Notes: generated by a model from the letters alone, not told the origin. A stretch of DNA of 64,000 bases from Pratylenchus scribneri (GCA_030063045.1 JAQSEB010000004.1:2356001-2420000), one strand, 5' to 3'. Positions 24,801 through 36,220 are shown, counted from the first letter of the stretch. Numbers and translations are program-made.

Positions 24801-27800
24801 CCATATGTGATCATTCCGGTGCCCACAAAGGAGTTGGCCAATCAACTCTACGAGGATGCAAAAGCATTTGCGCATTGTTAGTAAATTATAAAAATTTGGG
24901 TTTGGGCTTTGGGGTATAAAAATGAGAATGAAATTGGTACTTATGACTTTATGACTTATCGGTTGTGTGGGTCCAGAATTTGAAAAAAATTGCGAATCTT
25001 TTTTTTTATTATCCAAGCCCGGGATTTATATTGACGATAAATCCTGAAATATTGATGGAAATATTGATGAAAAAATCGCACTATAATTTATCAAAAATTC
25101 TAAAAAAATATTTTTTTTGTTATTTTACCAATCACAAATTATTCAAATTTTTGAAATTTTTATTGAAAAAAAATTTTTTAAATTTCATTTCCCAATTTTT
25201 TATAGGCATCAAAAATTTTGCCAAAAAATGCCAAAATTAATTTTTTATATTAGAATGTGATTTTTTAAAAATTTCTAAAATTTTTGAGAAAATACATATG
25301 CTAAAATTTTTTAAAAATTTCCAAATTTTTCAAAAAATTGTTAGATTTTTTCTTAAAAACTAAAATTTTAGTAAATTTTTACAAAAATCTTCAAAGTTTT
25401 GGCGAAAATTGCAAAAAAATTTTGGTCCAAAAAAGAGGAAAAAATAGATTTTAAAATTGACCAGGTTTTGTTTTTTTGGACCTTCATTTTCCCCAATTAT
25501 GTTTTTGATTAATCATTTTGATATCAAAAAGTCCTACAAAAAGTTTAATTCTAAAGTTTACAACAACAAAATAATTAAAATCCCAAAAATTAAAAAAAAT
25601 ATTTTCCTCTTCACATTAATTTATTTCAGCAACCGGCGTGACCGTTATGCGCACATGTGGCAGCATTTCTTACTCATATTCACTGCAGGAATTGACCACC
25701 GGATGTGACATTTTAATTGCCACCTGCGGCCGCCTTCAGGATTTCATCGAGAATGGCTATGTAAGAAATTTGCACACTTTTTGCGAATTATATATATTTT
25801 AAATTACTTTTCAAGATCAAATTGGACAAACTTCGCTATTTGGTGTTGGACGAGGCGGACAAATTGCTTCAGGTAGGAAGAAAGGGGGCAAAATAAATGA
25901 AATTAAACTTAAATTTGGATACCGAATGGGAGTATTAATTTACACAAATCTTTCATCACAAAAAATACTCATTTTTGAGGTTAAAATATTCATTTTTGAG
26001 GCCATATAACTTGGCCAAATCAGATATATTTAAGACTCCCTATTTCTTATTAGCCCTAATATAATCCTGCCCGAAACCTAATACCTAACCCTGAGCATTA
26101 CTAATATCTAGTGATAGCCAAGTTATATGGCCTCAAAAATATAATACTTGTTAACACGAAAGAATTTGGGTAAATTAATTTTTTTGTTAATATTTTCTCT
26201 ATCCGAATTTTGTGCATTAGCCAATATTTCTTTCCTCATTAATTTTACAAACAATTAATAGATTTTTATATCATTGAATTAATCTATTTCTATTCTATAT
26301 TAAAATGATTGAACAAAACATAATTGGCCAAAATTAAAGTACCATAAAGTCCATTTCTATTTCAGAAAATCGATGAAATTTAAAATGGTTTTTTTAAAAA
26401 CGAAAAAAATGAGAAAAACTGAAACCGACATTTTTTCAAAAAGCCGAAAACTACAAATTTAATCCAAAAAACCTACTTTGGGCTACTCTAGCCGAAATGA
26501 TATTATAGCCAAATAAACGAAAACTGTCCGATTTTGGCCTGTTTTGCCGTTTTTTGGTCAGAATTTTTGTAATTTCACCTCTAATAAATCCATTAATTTG
26601 CTAAATTAGCTGATAATCTCTTGCAAAAATTGAATTTGATGCACAAAATTCTTTCAAAAATATTCAAATTAATTAACGGATAAAATTTCCCAAACAGACT
26701 GAAGGCTTCTTCAATTGCATCAGAATCATCAAACGCAATGAATTGCTGGTAATTAGTCCGAATTTTTATTCATTAAAATTTCCTTCCCTTCTTTCTTAAC
26801 CAAACAGAAACCGGAGCATCGTGTCCTCATGTTTTCGGCAACATTCTCCGCAAAAGTTATTCAAATGGCAAAGGAATTCCTTCGTGAGAATTGCATTCGT
26901 GTTCGAATTGGCCTGGAGAATTTGCCGGTGGAAACAGTCACCCAACAATTCATTCAAGTCAGAAAATATGTTAAAATTAAATTTTGAATTTTAAGCAGAA
27001 ATTATTGAATTTAGGTGTACAAAAATTCTAGAGGAATTAAAATTGTAAAAAAATTTTTTTGGTAATTTTTCATTCCTTATGAAATACGAATCACAGACTC
27101 AAAAAAATTGCTGATAAATTTCTTTCAGAATTTTTCAATTTATTGATTTTGAGCACTAATTCGCTTTTATTTTATCATATTTAATAATATAGTCTAGATT
27201 AGATAGTAACGATTTTACCAATAAAATGTCAAGAATGACGCAAATTTAATTAAAACTCCGATTAAAACTTTCCGGAAACCAGGCGGAATTATGCTTTCCG
27301 GTTAAAACTTTCCGGAAACCCGGCGGATTTATTCTTCCGGTTAAAACTTTCCGGAAACCAGGCGGATTTATTCTTTCCGGTTAAAACTTTACGGAAACCA
27401 GGCGGATTTATTCTTTCCGGTTAAAACTTTCCGGAAACCAGGCGGATTTATTCTTTCCGGTTAAAACATTCCGGAAAACAGGTGGAATTATTCTTTCCGG
27501 TTAAAACATTCCGGAAAACAGGCGGAATTATTCTTTCCGGTTAAAACTTTCCGGAAACCAGGCGGATTTATTCTTTCCGGTTAAAACTTTCCGGAAACCA
27601 GGTGGATTTATTCTTTCCGGTTAAAACTTTCCGGAAACCAGGCGGATTTATTCTTTCCGGTTAAAACTTTCCGGAAACCAGGCGGATTTATTCTTTCCGG
27701 TTAAAACATTCCGGAAAACAGGTGGAATTATTCTTTCCGGTTAAAACATTCCGGAAAACAGGCGGAATTATTCTTTCCGGTTAAAACTTTCCGGAAACCA

Positions 27801-30800
27801 GGCGGATTTATTCTTTCCGGTTAAAACTTTCCGGAAACCAGGTGGATTTATTCTTTCCGGTTAAAACTTTCCGGAAACCAGGCGGATTTATTCTTTCCGG
27901 TTAAAACTTTCCGGAAACCAGGCGGATTTATTCTTTCCGGTTAAAACATTCCGGAAAACAGGCGGAATTATTCTTTCCGGTTAAAACATTCCGGAAAACA
28001 GGCGGAATTATTCTTTCCGGTTAAAACTTTCCGGAAACCAGGCGGATTTATTCTTTCCGGTTAAAACATTCCGGAAAACAGGCGGAATTATTCTTTCCGG
28101 TTAAAACATTCCGGAAAACAGGCGGAATTATTCTTTCCGGTTAAAACTTTCCGGAAACCAGGCGGATTTATTCTTTCCGGTTAAAACATTCCGGAAAACA
28201 GGCGGAATTATTCTTTCCGGTTAAAACATTCCGGAAAACAGGCGGAATTATTCTTTCCGGTTAAAACTTTCCGGAAACTAAGCGGAATTAATTCTTTCCG
28301 GTTAAAACATTCCGGAAAACAGGCGGAATTATTCTTTCCGGTTAAAACTTTCCGGAAACTAAGCGGAATTATTCTTTCCGGTTAAAACATTCCGGAAAAC
28401 AGGCGGATTTATTCTTTCCGGTTAAAACTTTCCGGAAACTAAGCGGAATTAATTCTTTCCGGTTAAAACATTCCGGAAAACAGGCGGAATTATTCTTTCC
28501 GGTTAAAACTTTCCGGAAACTAAGCGGAATTAATTCTTTCCGGTTAAAACTTTCCGGAAACCAGGCGGAATTAATTCTTTCCGGTTGAAATTTTCCGGAA
28601 AACAGGCGGAATTAATTCTTCCTGTTAAAACTTTCCGGAAACCAGGCGGATTTATTCTTTCCGGTTAAAACTTTCCGGAAACCAGGCGGATTTATTCTTT
28701 CCGGTTAAAACTTTCCGGAAAACAGGCGGATTTATTCTTTCCGTTAAAACTTTCCGGAAACCAGGCGGATTTATTCTTTCCGGTTAAAACTTTCCGGAAA
28801 CTAGGCGGATTTATTCTTTCCGGTTAAAACTTTCCGGAAACTAGGCGGAATTAATTCTATCTGATTAAAATAAAAGCAAATTAAAACATTTTTCCTGCTG
28901 AAAAAGGCGGAACTAAAATTTTCCTGAAAAAGTCAGATCAAACTGTAAAATATTATGAAATAGATGTCTAATTCATGCTCAACACTACTGAAACTCTAGA
29001 AAATCCTTTTCTGAAAAAAATTTTTGGAACTACAAAAATTGCCCCTACTAATGAATCACTCAAGTCAAAATATAATAAAATTATAAGTGAATTTAAGAAG
29101 AAATTATGGAATAAGTGCAAAAAATTCTCTAGATATCTAAATTATCTAAAAAAATTACTAGGATAATTTAAATGATAAATAATAAATTATTATTTAAATC
29201 ATATTTAAAAATCTTAGTAAAGAAAAATGCCAACATTTACAATTTATGGCCTATCCGGGTTAAATATTGCCATTTAGTACAAAGAATATGGCATAAATTA
29301 GACATACTAATTAATAAAAAATTATTTAAATTTTTATTAAATTTTAATCAGCCTAATCGCATTATTTTAGGTCAAGAAATATGCAACAATTGATGGTGAA
29401 TTGAACAAGACCGAAACACTGCGCAATTTCTTGATTGACAAATCCAAACTTAAATTCAATTCACAAAAAAACGGTAAGAAAATTTGTCAAAAATTTTAAC
29501 CACTTCAGCAGAGGACTACTTTAAAGCACCAAAAACCATTGTTTTTGTGAATGACAAACGCCGATGCTATTTGATTACCCTCACCATGGCCCAGAGCAAT
29601 TTGCGCGTCAGTTGTTTGTCCAGGTATATTTAAAAAAAATTTTTTATTAATTTTTTAAAATTATTTTTATTTTAGCGACAGTTCACTGAAGGATCGCTAT
29701 GAGAAGGTGGCCAAATTTGCAAGCAACCAAATTGATGTGCTCATCGCAACCGGTAAAAATTGAAGGGAATATATTTCGGGGAATAAGTAATTAAAAAAGA
29801 AAATCACGCGAAGAATAGCAAGGGAAAATATTTTGAAAAATTCAAATTTATTGCTAGGAAATAATCCAAAAAGGAAAAAAATTTTATTGCCCATTTAATG
29901 AAGGAAAAGCCCAATTTGTTCTCGAGAAAAATTGTCGTCATTTAAATAGAAATAGCTCATTAAAAACAGAACTAATTTTGATAATTTTACTATCATATTA
30001 AAGAGCAGATTTTTGGCTATCTAATTTTATTAATTTTTATTAGATAAATTTAGAATTATTGAAATTGTGTCCAAAAACATTTAAAATTCTTTGATTAACG
30101 AAATTTTACATCGGTTTTTTGGTGATAACTCAAATAAATTTTGAACCAATTTAAATAAATTTATTATCATTGAATAGCCAAAAGTCTTCTCTTTAAATTG
30201 ACATCAAAATTATCAAAAAAAAATTTTCAATCCTGATGAGTTATTGAACAACTTCAAATTGGCTCTTCAACAAATTGGGACCTATCCAATTTTTTGGGCT
30301 AATAAGAAAAAAAAATTTATTTCCTTTCTCCCACTTATTTCCAAGAAATTGAATTTGAGATACCGTAATCTTATTCAACCCCATTAAAGAGGTGGCTGCT
30401 CGCGGTCTGAACTTCAGCGGTGTGGAATATGTCATCAATTTGGATTTGCCATTGCGCGAATCGCACCACCTGCAGGACGAGGTTGGATTTGTTTTTTATA
30501 GGAAATTTTTTAATTCTAAATTAAATATTTTTTTCCTTTAAAATTCCAAATTAAATATTCTTATTTTTTTTTATAATATTTCCACTATAAAGTGCCAATT
30601 GATTAAGCATCAGGGTCTAATAATGCCCAAAAACGATTAGGGTTGGACAGAGTCGATTTTTCGAACCTGTCGGTTTGAAAACTCGATTTTCTGTTTTTGA
30701 AAAATTGTCGATTTCGGTTACTCATATTTTCGGTTATTTTGAGAAAAATTTTCCAAATTTAGGTTTGAAATTTCATCAATTTTCTCTAAAAATGACTCTG

Positions 30801-32793
30801 TCCAAAACTAATTTATATAAAGTTCAAAGTGTCCTCTATAAATTGAAATTTATAAATTTTATAAAGTTTCTTTAAAATATTTTACATATCTTTGAGTGAA
30901 TAAATCCTATTTTTAGAGTTAAAAATCATTTTATTTGCAAATTATTTAAGTTTTAAAAACTGGAAAAATCCATTTTAGAGGACTTTAATTTCTTCTAATA
31001 ACATATCGCCTTCTTGAATTAGTATTTATGGCCAAAAAAATAAATTTTTTCCTAAATATCATCTAATAAATTTAATTTTTTAATGAATATTTTCCCTTCA
31101 TTTTTCTAGTACATTCATCGCATTGGACGCACTGGGCGAAATGGCAATGTGGGCCATTCAATCTCCTATTTTGATCCAACTGATCCGGCGGATTGCCGAA
31201 ATGCTTCCTACTATGTTAAGGTAAACAATTTTTTTGCATATTTCTATTCAAATAAAAACAAAATCACCTAATAAATATAAATCATCATCCTCAGTTTTTT
31301 GCATGAGAAATTTTAATTTGAAATAAAAAAACAATAAAATTAGCATACGGTTCTCAGTAAATCTTATACTCAATCGATAGATTTCGTCAAGTCGCATAAT
31401 TTGATTATATATTGGCTAGGGTTTAACAAATTCTAACTAAGTTTTGAACGAATAAACCAAAATGAGTTTTAAACCACTTAATACCCATTAATTTTGACCA
31501 AATCATTAAAAATTTTGAACCAATAAACCAAAATGAGTTTTAAACCATTTAATACCCATTAATTTTGACCAAAACATTAAAAAATTATAAACCATTCAAT
31601 GCGTTTTGACCAGAACTCTATCCAATTTTGGGTATATTTAGTTTGTGAATGTGTAAGTAAACCATTATAATTATTTTGAGATAAATTTATTTAATATTTT
31701 TTCGTCAATTTCAATATTTTTTGAAATGAATACTAGAGTTGGTCAAAGTCAATTTCGGTTTCAGAAAATTAGTCAAATTAAAGTAAACAGGCATTTTTTG
31801 AAAATGATTTGAAAACCTTATTAAATACTAAAAAAAACTCATAAATTTGGATAATTCTCCTCAGTTAAATTTCATTTTGCAGAAATTGGAGGAATCGAAT
31901 TCCGAAGTGCCGGATTGGCTTCGACAAATTGCTCAGGAAAACAGTGCCAGTGCTGCCCAACTGAATATGGACAATGCCAAATCGGATGGTGAAATTCAAC
32001 AACAAAAAGATGAACTTCAAGGACAACAACCACAAATTATTATGGAATGTGCCGACAATGAAGCCAATGCCGAAATGGAATCACTTTTCTCGGTGCCAGT
32101 CGGGAAACCGTCCACTTCCGCATCTGCACCGTCCACTTCCGCAGCAGCTAATGGAAATGTGAATGGGCGAGCCAAGGCTACGGCAGGTGTGAAGCCAAAA
32201 GCATTTTCCAAAGGTACGACAAAAATTGGAAATTATAAAAATTCGAAAATTTGAAAAAATCGGAAATTTTAAAAAATCGGAAATTTTAAAATTTTTGGAA
32301 ATTTTCGGAAATTTTAAAAAATGGGAAATTAAAAATGAAATTCTAAAAAACTGAGAATTTTAAAAATCAAAAATTTTAAAAATTCGGAAAATTTAAAAAT
32401 CGGAAATTTTAAAAATAAAAAATTTTGAAAAATCGGAAATTTAAAAATCAAAAATTTAAAAAAAATCGGAAATTTTAAAAATCAAAAATTTTGAAAAATC
32501 GGAAATTTAAAAATCAAAAATTTAAAAAAAATCGGAAATTTTAAAAATCGGACATTTTTAAAAATGGGAAATTTTAAAAATCGGAATTTTAAAAATATAG
32601 TACAAAAATCAATGATAATGCAGGGTAGGGCAGGGAATTTTAGAGGGAGTTACTATTCTGATTTTTTTCAAATTTCTTATATTTACATATAACAGATGCA
32701 AACAATTCGGTTGGCATTCCTCGACAACGAAATGGCCTAGTGAATGATTGGACTAGCACCACTGATGAAAATGCCCAGGAAAAGGAACATTGA
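18886..32793 (+). CDS. vasa-like DEAD-box RNA helicase, 730 aa, 16 exons
   Basis: Exons: 18886-18955, 20554-20847, 22386-22554, 24041-24189, 24682-24876, 25630-25760, 25816-25872, 26698-26748, 26808-26957, 29371-29473, 29509-29623, 29676-29752, 30390-30481, 31110-31220, 31883-32213, 32696-32793. They total 2193 nt, in frame, all GT/AG. The N-terminus is Arg/Ser-rich and disordered, then RQTYKPPKIDE as in vasa proteins. Motifs: Q (GNPTPIQQ), I (APTGSGKT), Ia (PTKELANQ), Ib (ATCGRLQDF), II (DEAD), III (SAT), IV (IVFVND), V (ATEVAARGLN), VI (HRIGRTGR), followed by EVPDWL, typical of vasa. Such proteins unwind RNA in germ granules. Unusual residues are Pro in motif I (usually Gln), Cys in Ib (usually Pro) and Glu in V (usually Asp). 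The introns hold many transposons and one long minisatellite. Confidence 0.93.
19200..19610. mobile_element. MITE-like relic with ATACGGCAAAAAT words
   Basis: GGGATCCCATCTCAAAAACA opens a stretch with ATACGGCAAAAA words at both sides and GGCCGCGCAGCGAAAAATTT at its centre, the same core as the hAT-like elements nearby, here inverted. The right end is unclear and no target duplication was found. Confidence 0.5.
19912..20498. mobile_element. GGCCATATAACTTGGCC palindromic element, interrupted by a second MITE
   Basis: Left arm: AAATTCTTTCGTATTGAAAA ... GAGGCCATATAACTTGGCC. Right arm: GGCCAAGTTATATGGCCTC ... TTTTCGAAAAGTAAGAATTT. The space between holds TCCCTAACC-type words and the complete element 20041-20361. 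It lies in intron 1 of the vasa-like gene. Related copies are at 25925-26200, 40924-41166 and 52090-52700. Confidence 0.75.
20041..20361. mobile_element. hAT-like MITE, ends CAGGGTTGCCAGA
   Basis: Ends CAGGGTTGCCAGATTTTTTT and AGTCTGGCAACCCTG. Target duplications CTCTATTC are at 20033-20040 and 20362-20369. The interior has AAAAAAGT words and GGCCGTGCAGCGAAAAATTT. It is nested in another element. Confidence 0.9.
20967..21456. mobile_element. hAT-like MITE built from GCCACATTTTTG
   Basis: Ends CAGGGGTGACCC and GGGTCACCCTG. Target duplications CTCCATAT are at 20959-20966 and 21457-21464. Flanks reiterate GCCACATTTTT, and the centre has several AATTTTTCGC..GCGGCCATTTTT words. It is very close in plan to 16378-16815, but with CACA where that one has CATA. 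It lies in intron 2 of the vasa-like gene. Confidence 0.92.
21683..22164. mobile_element. hAT-like MITE, ends CAGGGCTCTCAGA
   Basis: Ends CAGGGCTCTCAGATTTTTTT and AATCTGAGAGCCCTG... inverted. Target duplications CTTTTCCC are at 21675-21682 and 22165-22172. Subterminal AAAAAAGTACAAA words are present. The centre carries five tandem copies of a 32-bp unit containing AATAGCCGCGCAGCGAAAAA. It lies in intron 2 of the vasa-like gene. Confidence 0.92.
22786..23223. mobile_element. hAT-like MITE of ATATTGATATCAATAT type, copy 1
   Basis: Begins TAGAGTACGAATTTATATC and ends AATATAAATCCATGCCCTA. It is flanked by CTTATTAG at 22778-22785 and 23224-23231. The interior reiterates ATCAATATTT words. It directly abuts a second element of the same family. 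Confidence 0.8.
23232..23887. mobile_element. hAT-like MITE of ATATTGATATCAATAT type, copy 2
   Basis: Ends TAGGGGGCGGATTTATATTG and AATCCGCCCCCTA. It is flanked by CTTATTAG at 23224-23231 and 23888-23895, so three copies of one target word bracket two neighbouring elements. The interior is rich in GATATCAATATTG words. It lies in intron 3 of the vasa-like gene. Confidence 0.9.
24240..24625. repeat. tandem 85-bp repeat in vasa-like intron 4
   Basis: About four units contain TTATGGCCAATTATATGGCC, then AAATTTTTAATTAGAAAAAT and TGAGGCCAAAATTC. They are imperfect and non-coding. Confidence 0.6.
25925..26200. mobile_element. GGCCATATAACTTGGCC palindromic element
   Basis: TTTTGAGGCCATATAACTTGGCC (written with spaces in the source, 26000-26020 region) is answered by GCCAAGTTATATGGCCTC near 26115. 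Outer arms are ACACAAATCTTTC / CGAAAGAATTTGGGT. The space between has CCTAACCCTGA-like words. It lies in intron 7 of the vasa-like gene. Confidence 0.7.
27250..28865. repeat. 40-bp minisatellite with higher-order structure in vasa-like intron 9
   Basis: About 40 units have two main forms. One is TTAAAACTTTCCGGAAACCA then GGCGGATTTATTCTTTCCGG. The other is TTAAAACATTCCGGAAAACA then GGCGGAATTATTCTTTCCGG. Forms alternate in fixed order, and a six-unit, 240-bp block is repeated exactly (for example 27421-27660 against 27661-27900). The array separates motif III from motif IV of the helicase. Confidence 0.95.
30635..30815. mobile_element. possible small TIR element in vasa-like intron 13
   Basis: TTAGGGTTGGACAGAGTCGA is mirrored by GACTCTGTCCAAAACTAA 160 bp later. 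I could not define a target duplication. Related text (CTCTATCCAATTTTGGGTAT, TAGAGTTGGTCAAAGTC) occurs at 31420-31780 and 59520-59710. Confidence 0.5.
32215..32600. repeat. low-complexity AAAATCGGAAATTTT run in vasa-like intron 15
   Basis: Irregular tandem copies of AAAAATCGGAAATTTT and AAAAATCAAAAATTTT begin directly after the exon 15 donor. Confidence 0.8.
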
Positions 32794-32894
32794 TGAGGAA
32801 TTTGGAATTTGGTGGAGAAATTTGAGATGATTTCGATTTAATTTATTTATTATTTTATTTATTTAATTTGCTATTTTATTAATTTATTTATTTG

Positions 32895-33385
32895 TTTCTG
32901 CATTTCTTAATAAATTCCTAATTTAATGTTTTCATTTCTTAATAAGTTCCCAATTTAATGTTTTCATTTCTTAATAAGTTCCCAATTTAATGTTTTCATT
33001 TCTTAATAAGTTCCCAATTTAATGTTTTCATTTCTTAATAAGTTCCCAATTTAATGTTTTCATTTCTTAATAAGTTCCCAATTTAATGTTTTCATTTCTT
33101 AATAAGTTCCCAATTTAATGTTTTCATTTCTTAATAAGTTCCCAATTTAATGTTTTCATTTCTTAATAAGTTCCCAATTTAATGTTTTCATTTCTTAATA
33201 AGTTCCCAATTTAATGTTTTCATTTCTTAATAAGTTCCCAATTTAATGTTTTCATTTCTTAATAAGTTCCCAATTTAATGTTTTCATTTCTTAATAAGTT
33301 CCCAATTTAATGTTTTCATTTCTTAATAAGTTCCCAATTTAATGTTTTCATTTCTTAATAAGTTCCCAATTTAATGTTTTCTCAA
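32895..33385. repeat. 32-bp minisatellite over the 3' end of the vasa-like gene
   Basis: About 15 nearly perfect units of TTTCATTTCTTAATAAGTTC then CCAATTTAATGT start 100 bp after the stop codon. The first unit reads AATAAA (32909-32914), a poly(A) signal. All later units have AATAAG at that place. Confidence 0.95.
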
Positions 33386-33389
33386 ATGT

Positions 33390-34290
33390 TTTCGGGTCTC
33401 ACAATTTACACAATTGAATTTGTTATATTTTAAAATCATTCAGAAGCGGAAATCCCTCTCATCATATCCAATTAATTACAAATATTTGTTACGCATCTTT
33501 TGACAATCCTTCTTACATTTTCTCCATATTTTTGTAATAAAATAACTTCCAATTCAGCAGTTTGATCAAATTAAATCAATGGAACAAAACCGGAGGCATT
33601 AGAGGAAATTGACAATTTTATGAATTTTGTTCACAGCTCTCATAATACAAAATCTTGCCTTTAATTAATGCATTTTTTGATGAATTACAATTCCCAATTA
33701 ACCTTACAAAATTATGGAATTGTTACAATTAATTTCACTTTTCATATTCCAATTCAAACTTTACAACAATTAATTATTTATTTTTATGAATTTTTTCAAC
33801 AACTGAATTCATTTCACTAATTTTGCCTTCAATTTTAATTTAATCACCATTTTTTTAAATTTATTTGATAAAACACTGAAATTACCAATTTTTTTTTAAA
33901 AACCGACAATTTTGTGGAGTGAAATTTGGCCAAGTCTCAGCCTATAAATCGGCATTTTTGGGGAAAAAAAATATTTTATCTGGCTTAAATCTCCACATCT
34001 GAGCTAATCTTAGCTCACGTTATTAATAAAAGCATACCATTCACAAAAATAATTTGAACCTATAATTTAAAGTGGAACATCCATCCGAAATTTGTCTCTA
34101 ATTGGCTCAAAAAAACACCCGAAATTTGTCTCTAATTGGCTCAAAACAATTGGATAGCTTCAAAGTTGAAACTAATTTATAGTTCAAAGCACAAGACCCA
34201 CGATATCCCTCTGTCGGCGCAATTTTTGATGAGATTTATTGGGATTGATTTATTTTGATAATAAAATCGTTAAAATAGGGCTAAAGCTAC
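33390..34290. other. intergenic DNA, nothing recognised
   Basis: AT-rich sequence between the vasa-like 3' array and the duplicated segment near 34.5 kb. No exon or RNA gene is supported. A 30-bp phrase with GAAATTTGTCTCTAATTGGC is repeated at about 34087 and 34120. Confidence 0.5.
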
Positions 34291-34484
34291 GTTCACACAA
34301 ACGGAGCCAACGCATTGGCTTCAAGAGGAGTAGGATTATTCGAAGGAGGACGTTTCAGTGTCGGCCGTTTGAGTGCCAGCGATTTTAACGAGTCATAACT
34401 CAGCAAGGAAGAAACTATTTGAGACATTCTTGGTATCATTGGATAGAGCTAATCAAACTCTATTAAATGATATTTAGCAATTTA

Positions 34485-34725
34485 TCCACCTTCCCTCGAT
34501 CAGCACACCCAAAAATGTGGACATCATAATATCATTTTTCCGGACCGCACGCGCACCGATAGACCATGGCCATCCATTCTTGAGCGTTGGCGAAGGAAAA
34601 GAGATGAAAGCGCGTCCCCAAGCTGACATTTTGGCCATGTTCCCCCTCCGCCTTCCCTCGATCAGCACACCCAAAAATGTGGCCATCTTAAAATCATATT
34701 TCCGAACCGCTCGCGCACTGAAATG
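34485..34725. repeat. direct duplication of about 90 bp
   Basis: CTTCCCTCGATCAGCACACC plus AAAAATGTGG, and the CGCxCGCGCAC text after it, occur at 34491 and again at 34652. Some of the text between is also shared. No gene is recognised. Confidence 0.7.
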
Positions 34726-34879
34726 CAATTATTGCCTTCAACTCCAAATTGTGGCCATTCCTTCGCTTCCTCTTACACATCACTTCAAGGCCATCATCCA
34801 TTCTGCGAACCTCTCTGTTGAGATATGGGAGATGGAAAAGGCATCCTACCTCTCCATTTTTGGCCAATCCACATCATCA

Positions 34880-35285
34880 AAAGCAGCAGAGCGCAATGTC
34901 AGCCTCGCCCAAATTCTCGAAAGTCTTCATTTTCCAACCATAAAATTTTTGCATTCCCTCAGCAGAGCGCAATGTCAGCTTGCCCAAATTCTCGAAAGCC
35001 TTCATTTTCCAACCATAAAATTTTTGCATTCCCTCAGCAGAGCGCAATGTCAGCTTGCCCAAATTCTCGAAAGCCTTCATTTTCCAACCATAAAATTTTT
35101 GCATTCCCTCAGCAGAGCGCAATGTCAGCTTGCCCAAATTCTCGAAAGCCTTCATTTTCCAACCATAAAATTTTTGCATTCCCTCCAATCCACATCATCA
35201 AAAGCAGCAGAGCGCGCAATATCAGCTTGCCCAAATTCTCGAAAGCCTTCATTTTCCAACCATAAAATTTTTGCATTCCCTCCGT
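34880..35285. repeat. 75-bp tandem repeat, about five copies
   Basis: Units of AGCAGAGCGCAATGTCAGCT, TGCCCAAATTCTCGAAAGCC and TTCATTTTCCAACCATAAAA TTTTTGCATTCCCTC start near 34885, 34961, 35036 and 35111. A last copy at 35200 follows a repeated CCACATCATCAAAAGCAG leader. Because 75 is divisible by three, open frames run through on both strands. I do not call a gene, because there is no start context, splice site or family. Confidence 0.85.
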
Positions 35286-35454
35286 TCCCCAATGGACGGC
35301 AAATGGAACGCACGCAACCAAATTTTTTGTTGACTTGAAAAGGCCCAGTAAAGTTGCGGAAAATCCTCATTCTTCTCAAATAAGTCCCTTTCAAATCCTT
35401 CACTTCTCTCCTAATATTCATTTAAATGGCTTCCCAAATGTGTATTAACAAAAT

Positions 35455-35815
35455 TTTCGAACCCGACCGACACTTGCCGATGAAATTGTCTGGCGCCGAT
35501 GGTAGTAAAGCTGTCGTGGAATTGTTAAGATTATTTTATTAGGCATAAAATTAGATACAAAATGACATTAAAATTTTGGGCCATTGCTGAATATTCATCG
35601 AGTTATGGCCAAAAAACCGTCAAAATCGCAATTTTTTAATTAAATCAACGGTTTTTTGACTATAACTCGGTGAATATTCAAAATTTGTCAAACCTTTTGT
35701 TGTCATTTTGTAGCTAATTTTATGCTTAATAAAATATTAAGCAATTCTACTTCATTTTTTTATCACCATCGGCGCCAGACTATTTCGCCCACAAGTGTCT
35801 GGTTCGCAAATGTCG
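35455..35815. mobile_element. foldback element, GTCTGGCGCCGATGG ends
   Basis: GTCTGGCGCCGATGG is answered by CCATCGGCGCCAGAC, with inner arms TAGCTAATTTTATGC / GCATAAAATTAG and AACCGTTGATTTAATT-type symmetry. The arms extend outward through GACACTTG / CAAGTGTC. Nearly the whole 360 bp can fold into one hairpin. A single-ended relative is at 21606-21650. Confidence 0.8.
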
Positions 35816-35919
35816 TAACTCACAAAAAATACTGAAAACATGCTACAATTTTCGACGATTAAATTCTCCTCTAATCTTACTATTGTTTTTTTGGATAAAA
35901 TTCATTTGAATTTATTATA

Positions 35920-36115
35920 CCATATTATTCTATTAGAAGCCCCGGTGCTTATAAATTTCAGCGACCCTCAGAGGTGGGAACTTTTCGGAATTTTTGCGAC
36001 AAAAAATGCATATTTCGGCTAATTTGAACAAAAAAATTGGTCATTTTTGACATACATTTTTCGATGGGGGCTTCAAATCGAGAGGAAACTTCAAATAGAA
36101 TAAATACGGTAAACT
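35920..36115. mobile_element. small TIR element of the CTATTAGAAGCCCC family
   Basis: TTCTATTAGAAGCCCCGG opens and GGGGCTTCAAATCG ... AATAAATACGGTA closes, inverted. It is the same family as 15248-15386, and lies just upstream of the secreted-protein gene at 36221. Confidence 0.6.
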
Positions 36116-36220
36116 AATACGGAATTTACGACTAAAAGGAGAAGAAAAACGACAAAATCATATTCGAATGATTTTAAATTTTTATCATTTTCAGCAGATT
36201 TCAAAATTTTATTTAGCAAT

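Noticed and set aside
27250..28865. CRISPR-like regular array
   Set aside because: Units are contiguous 40-bp tandem repeats without unique spacers, within an intron of a eukaryotic gene.
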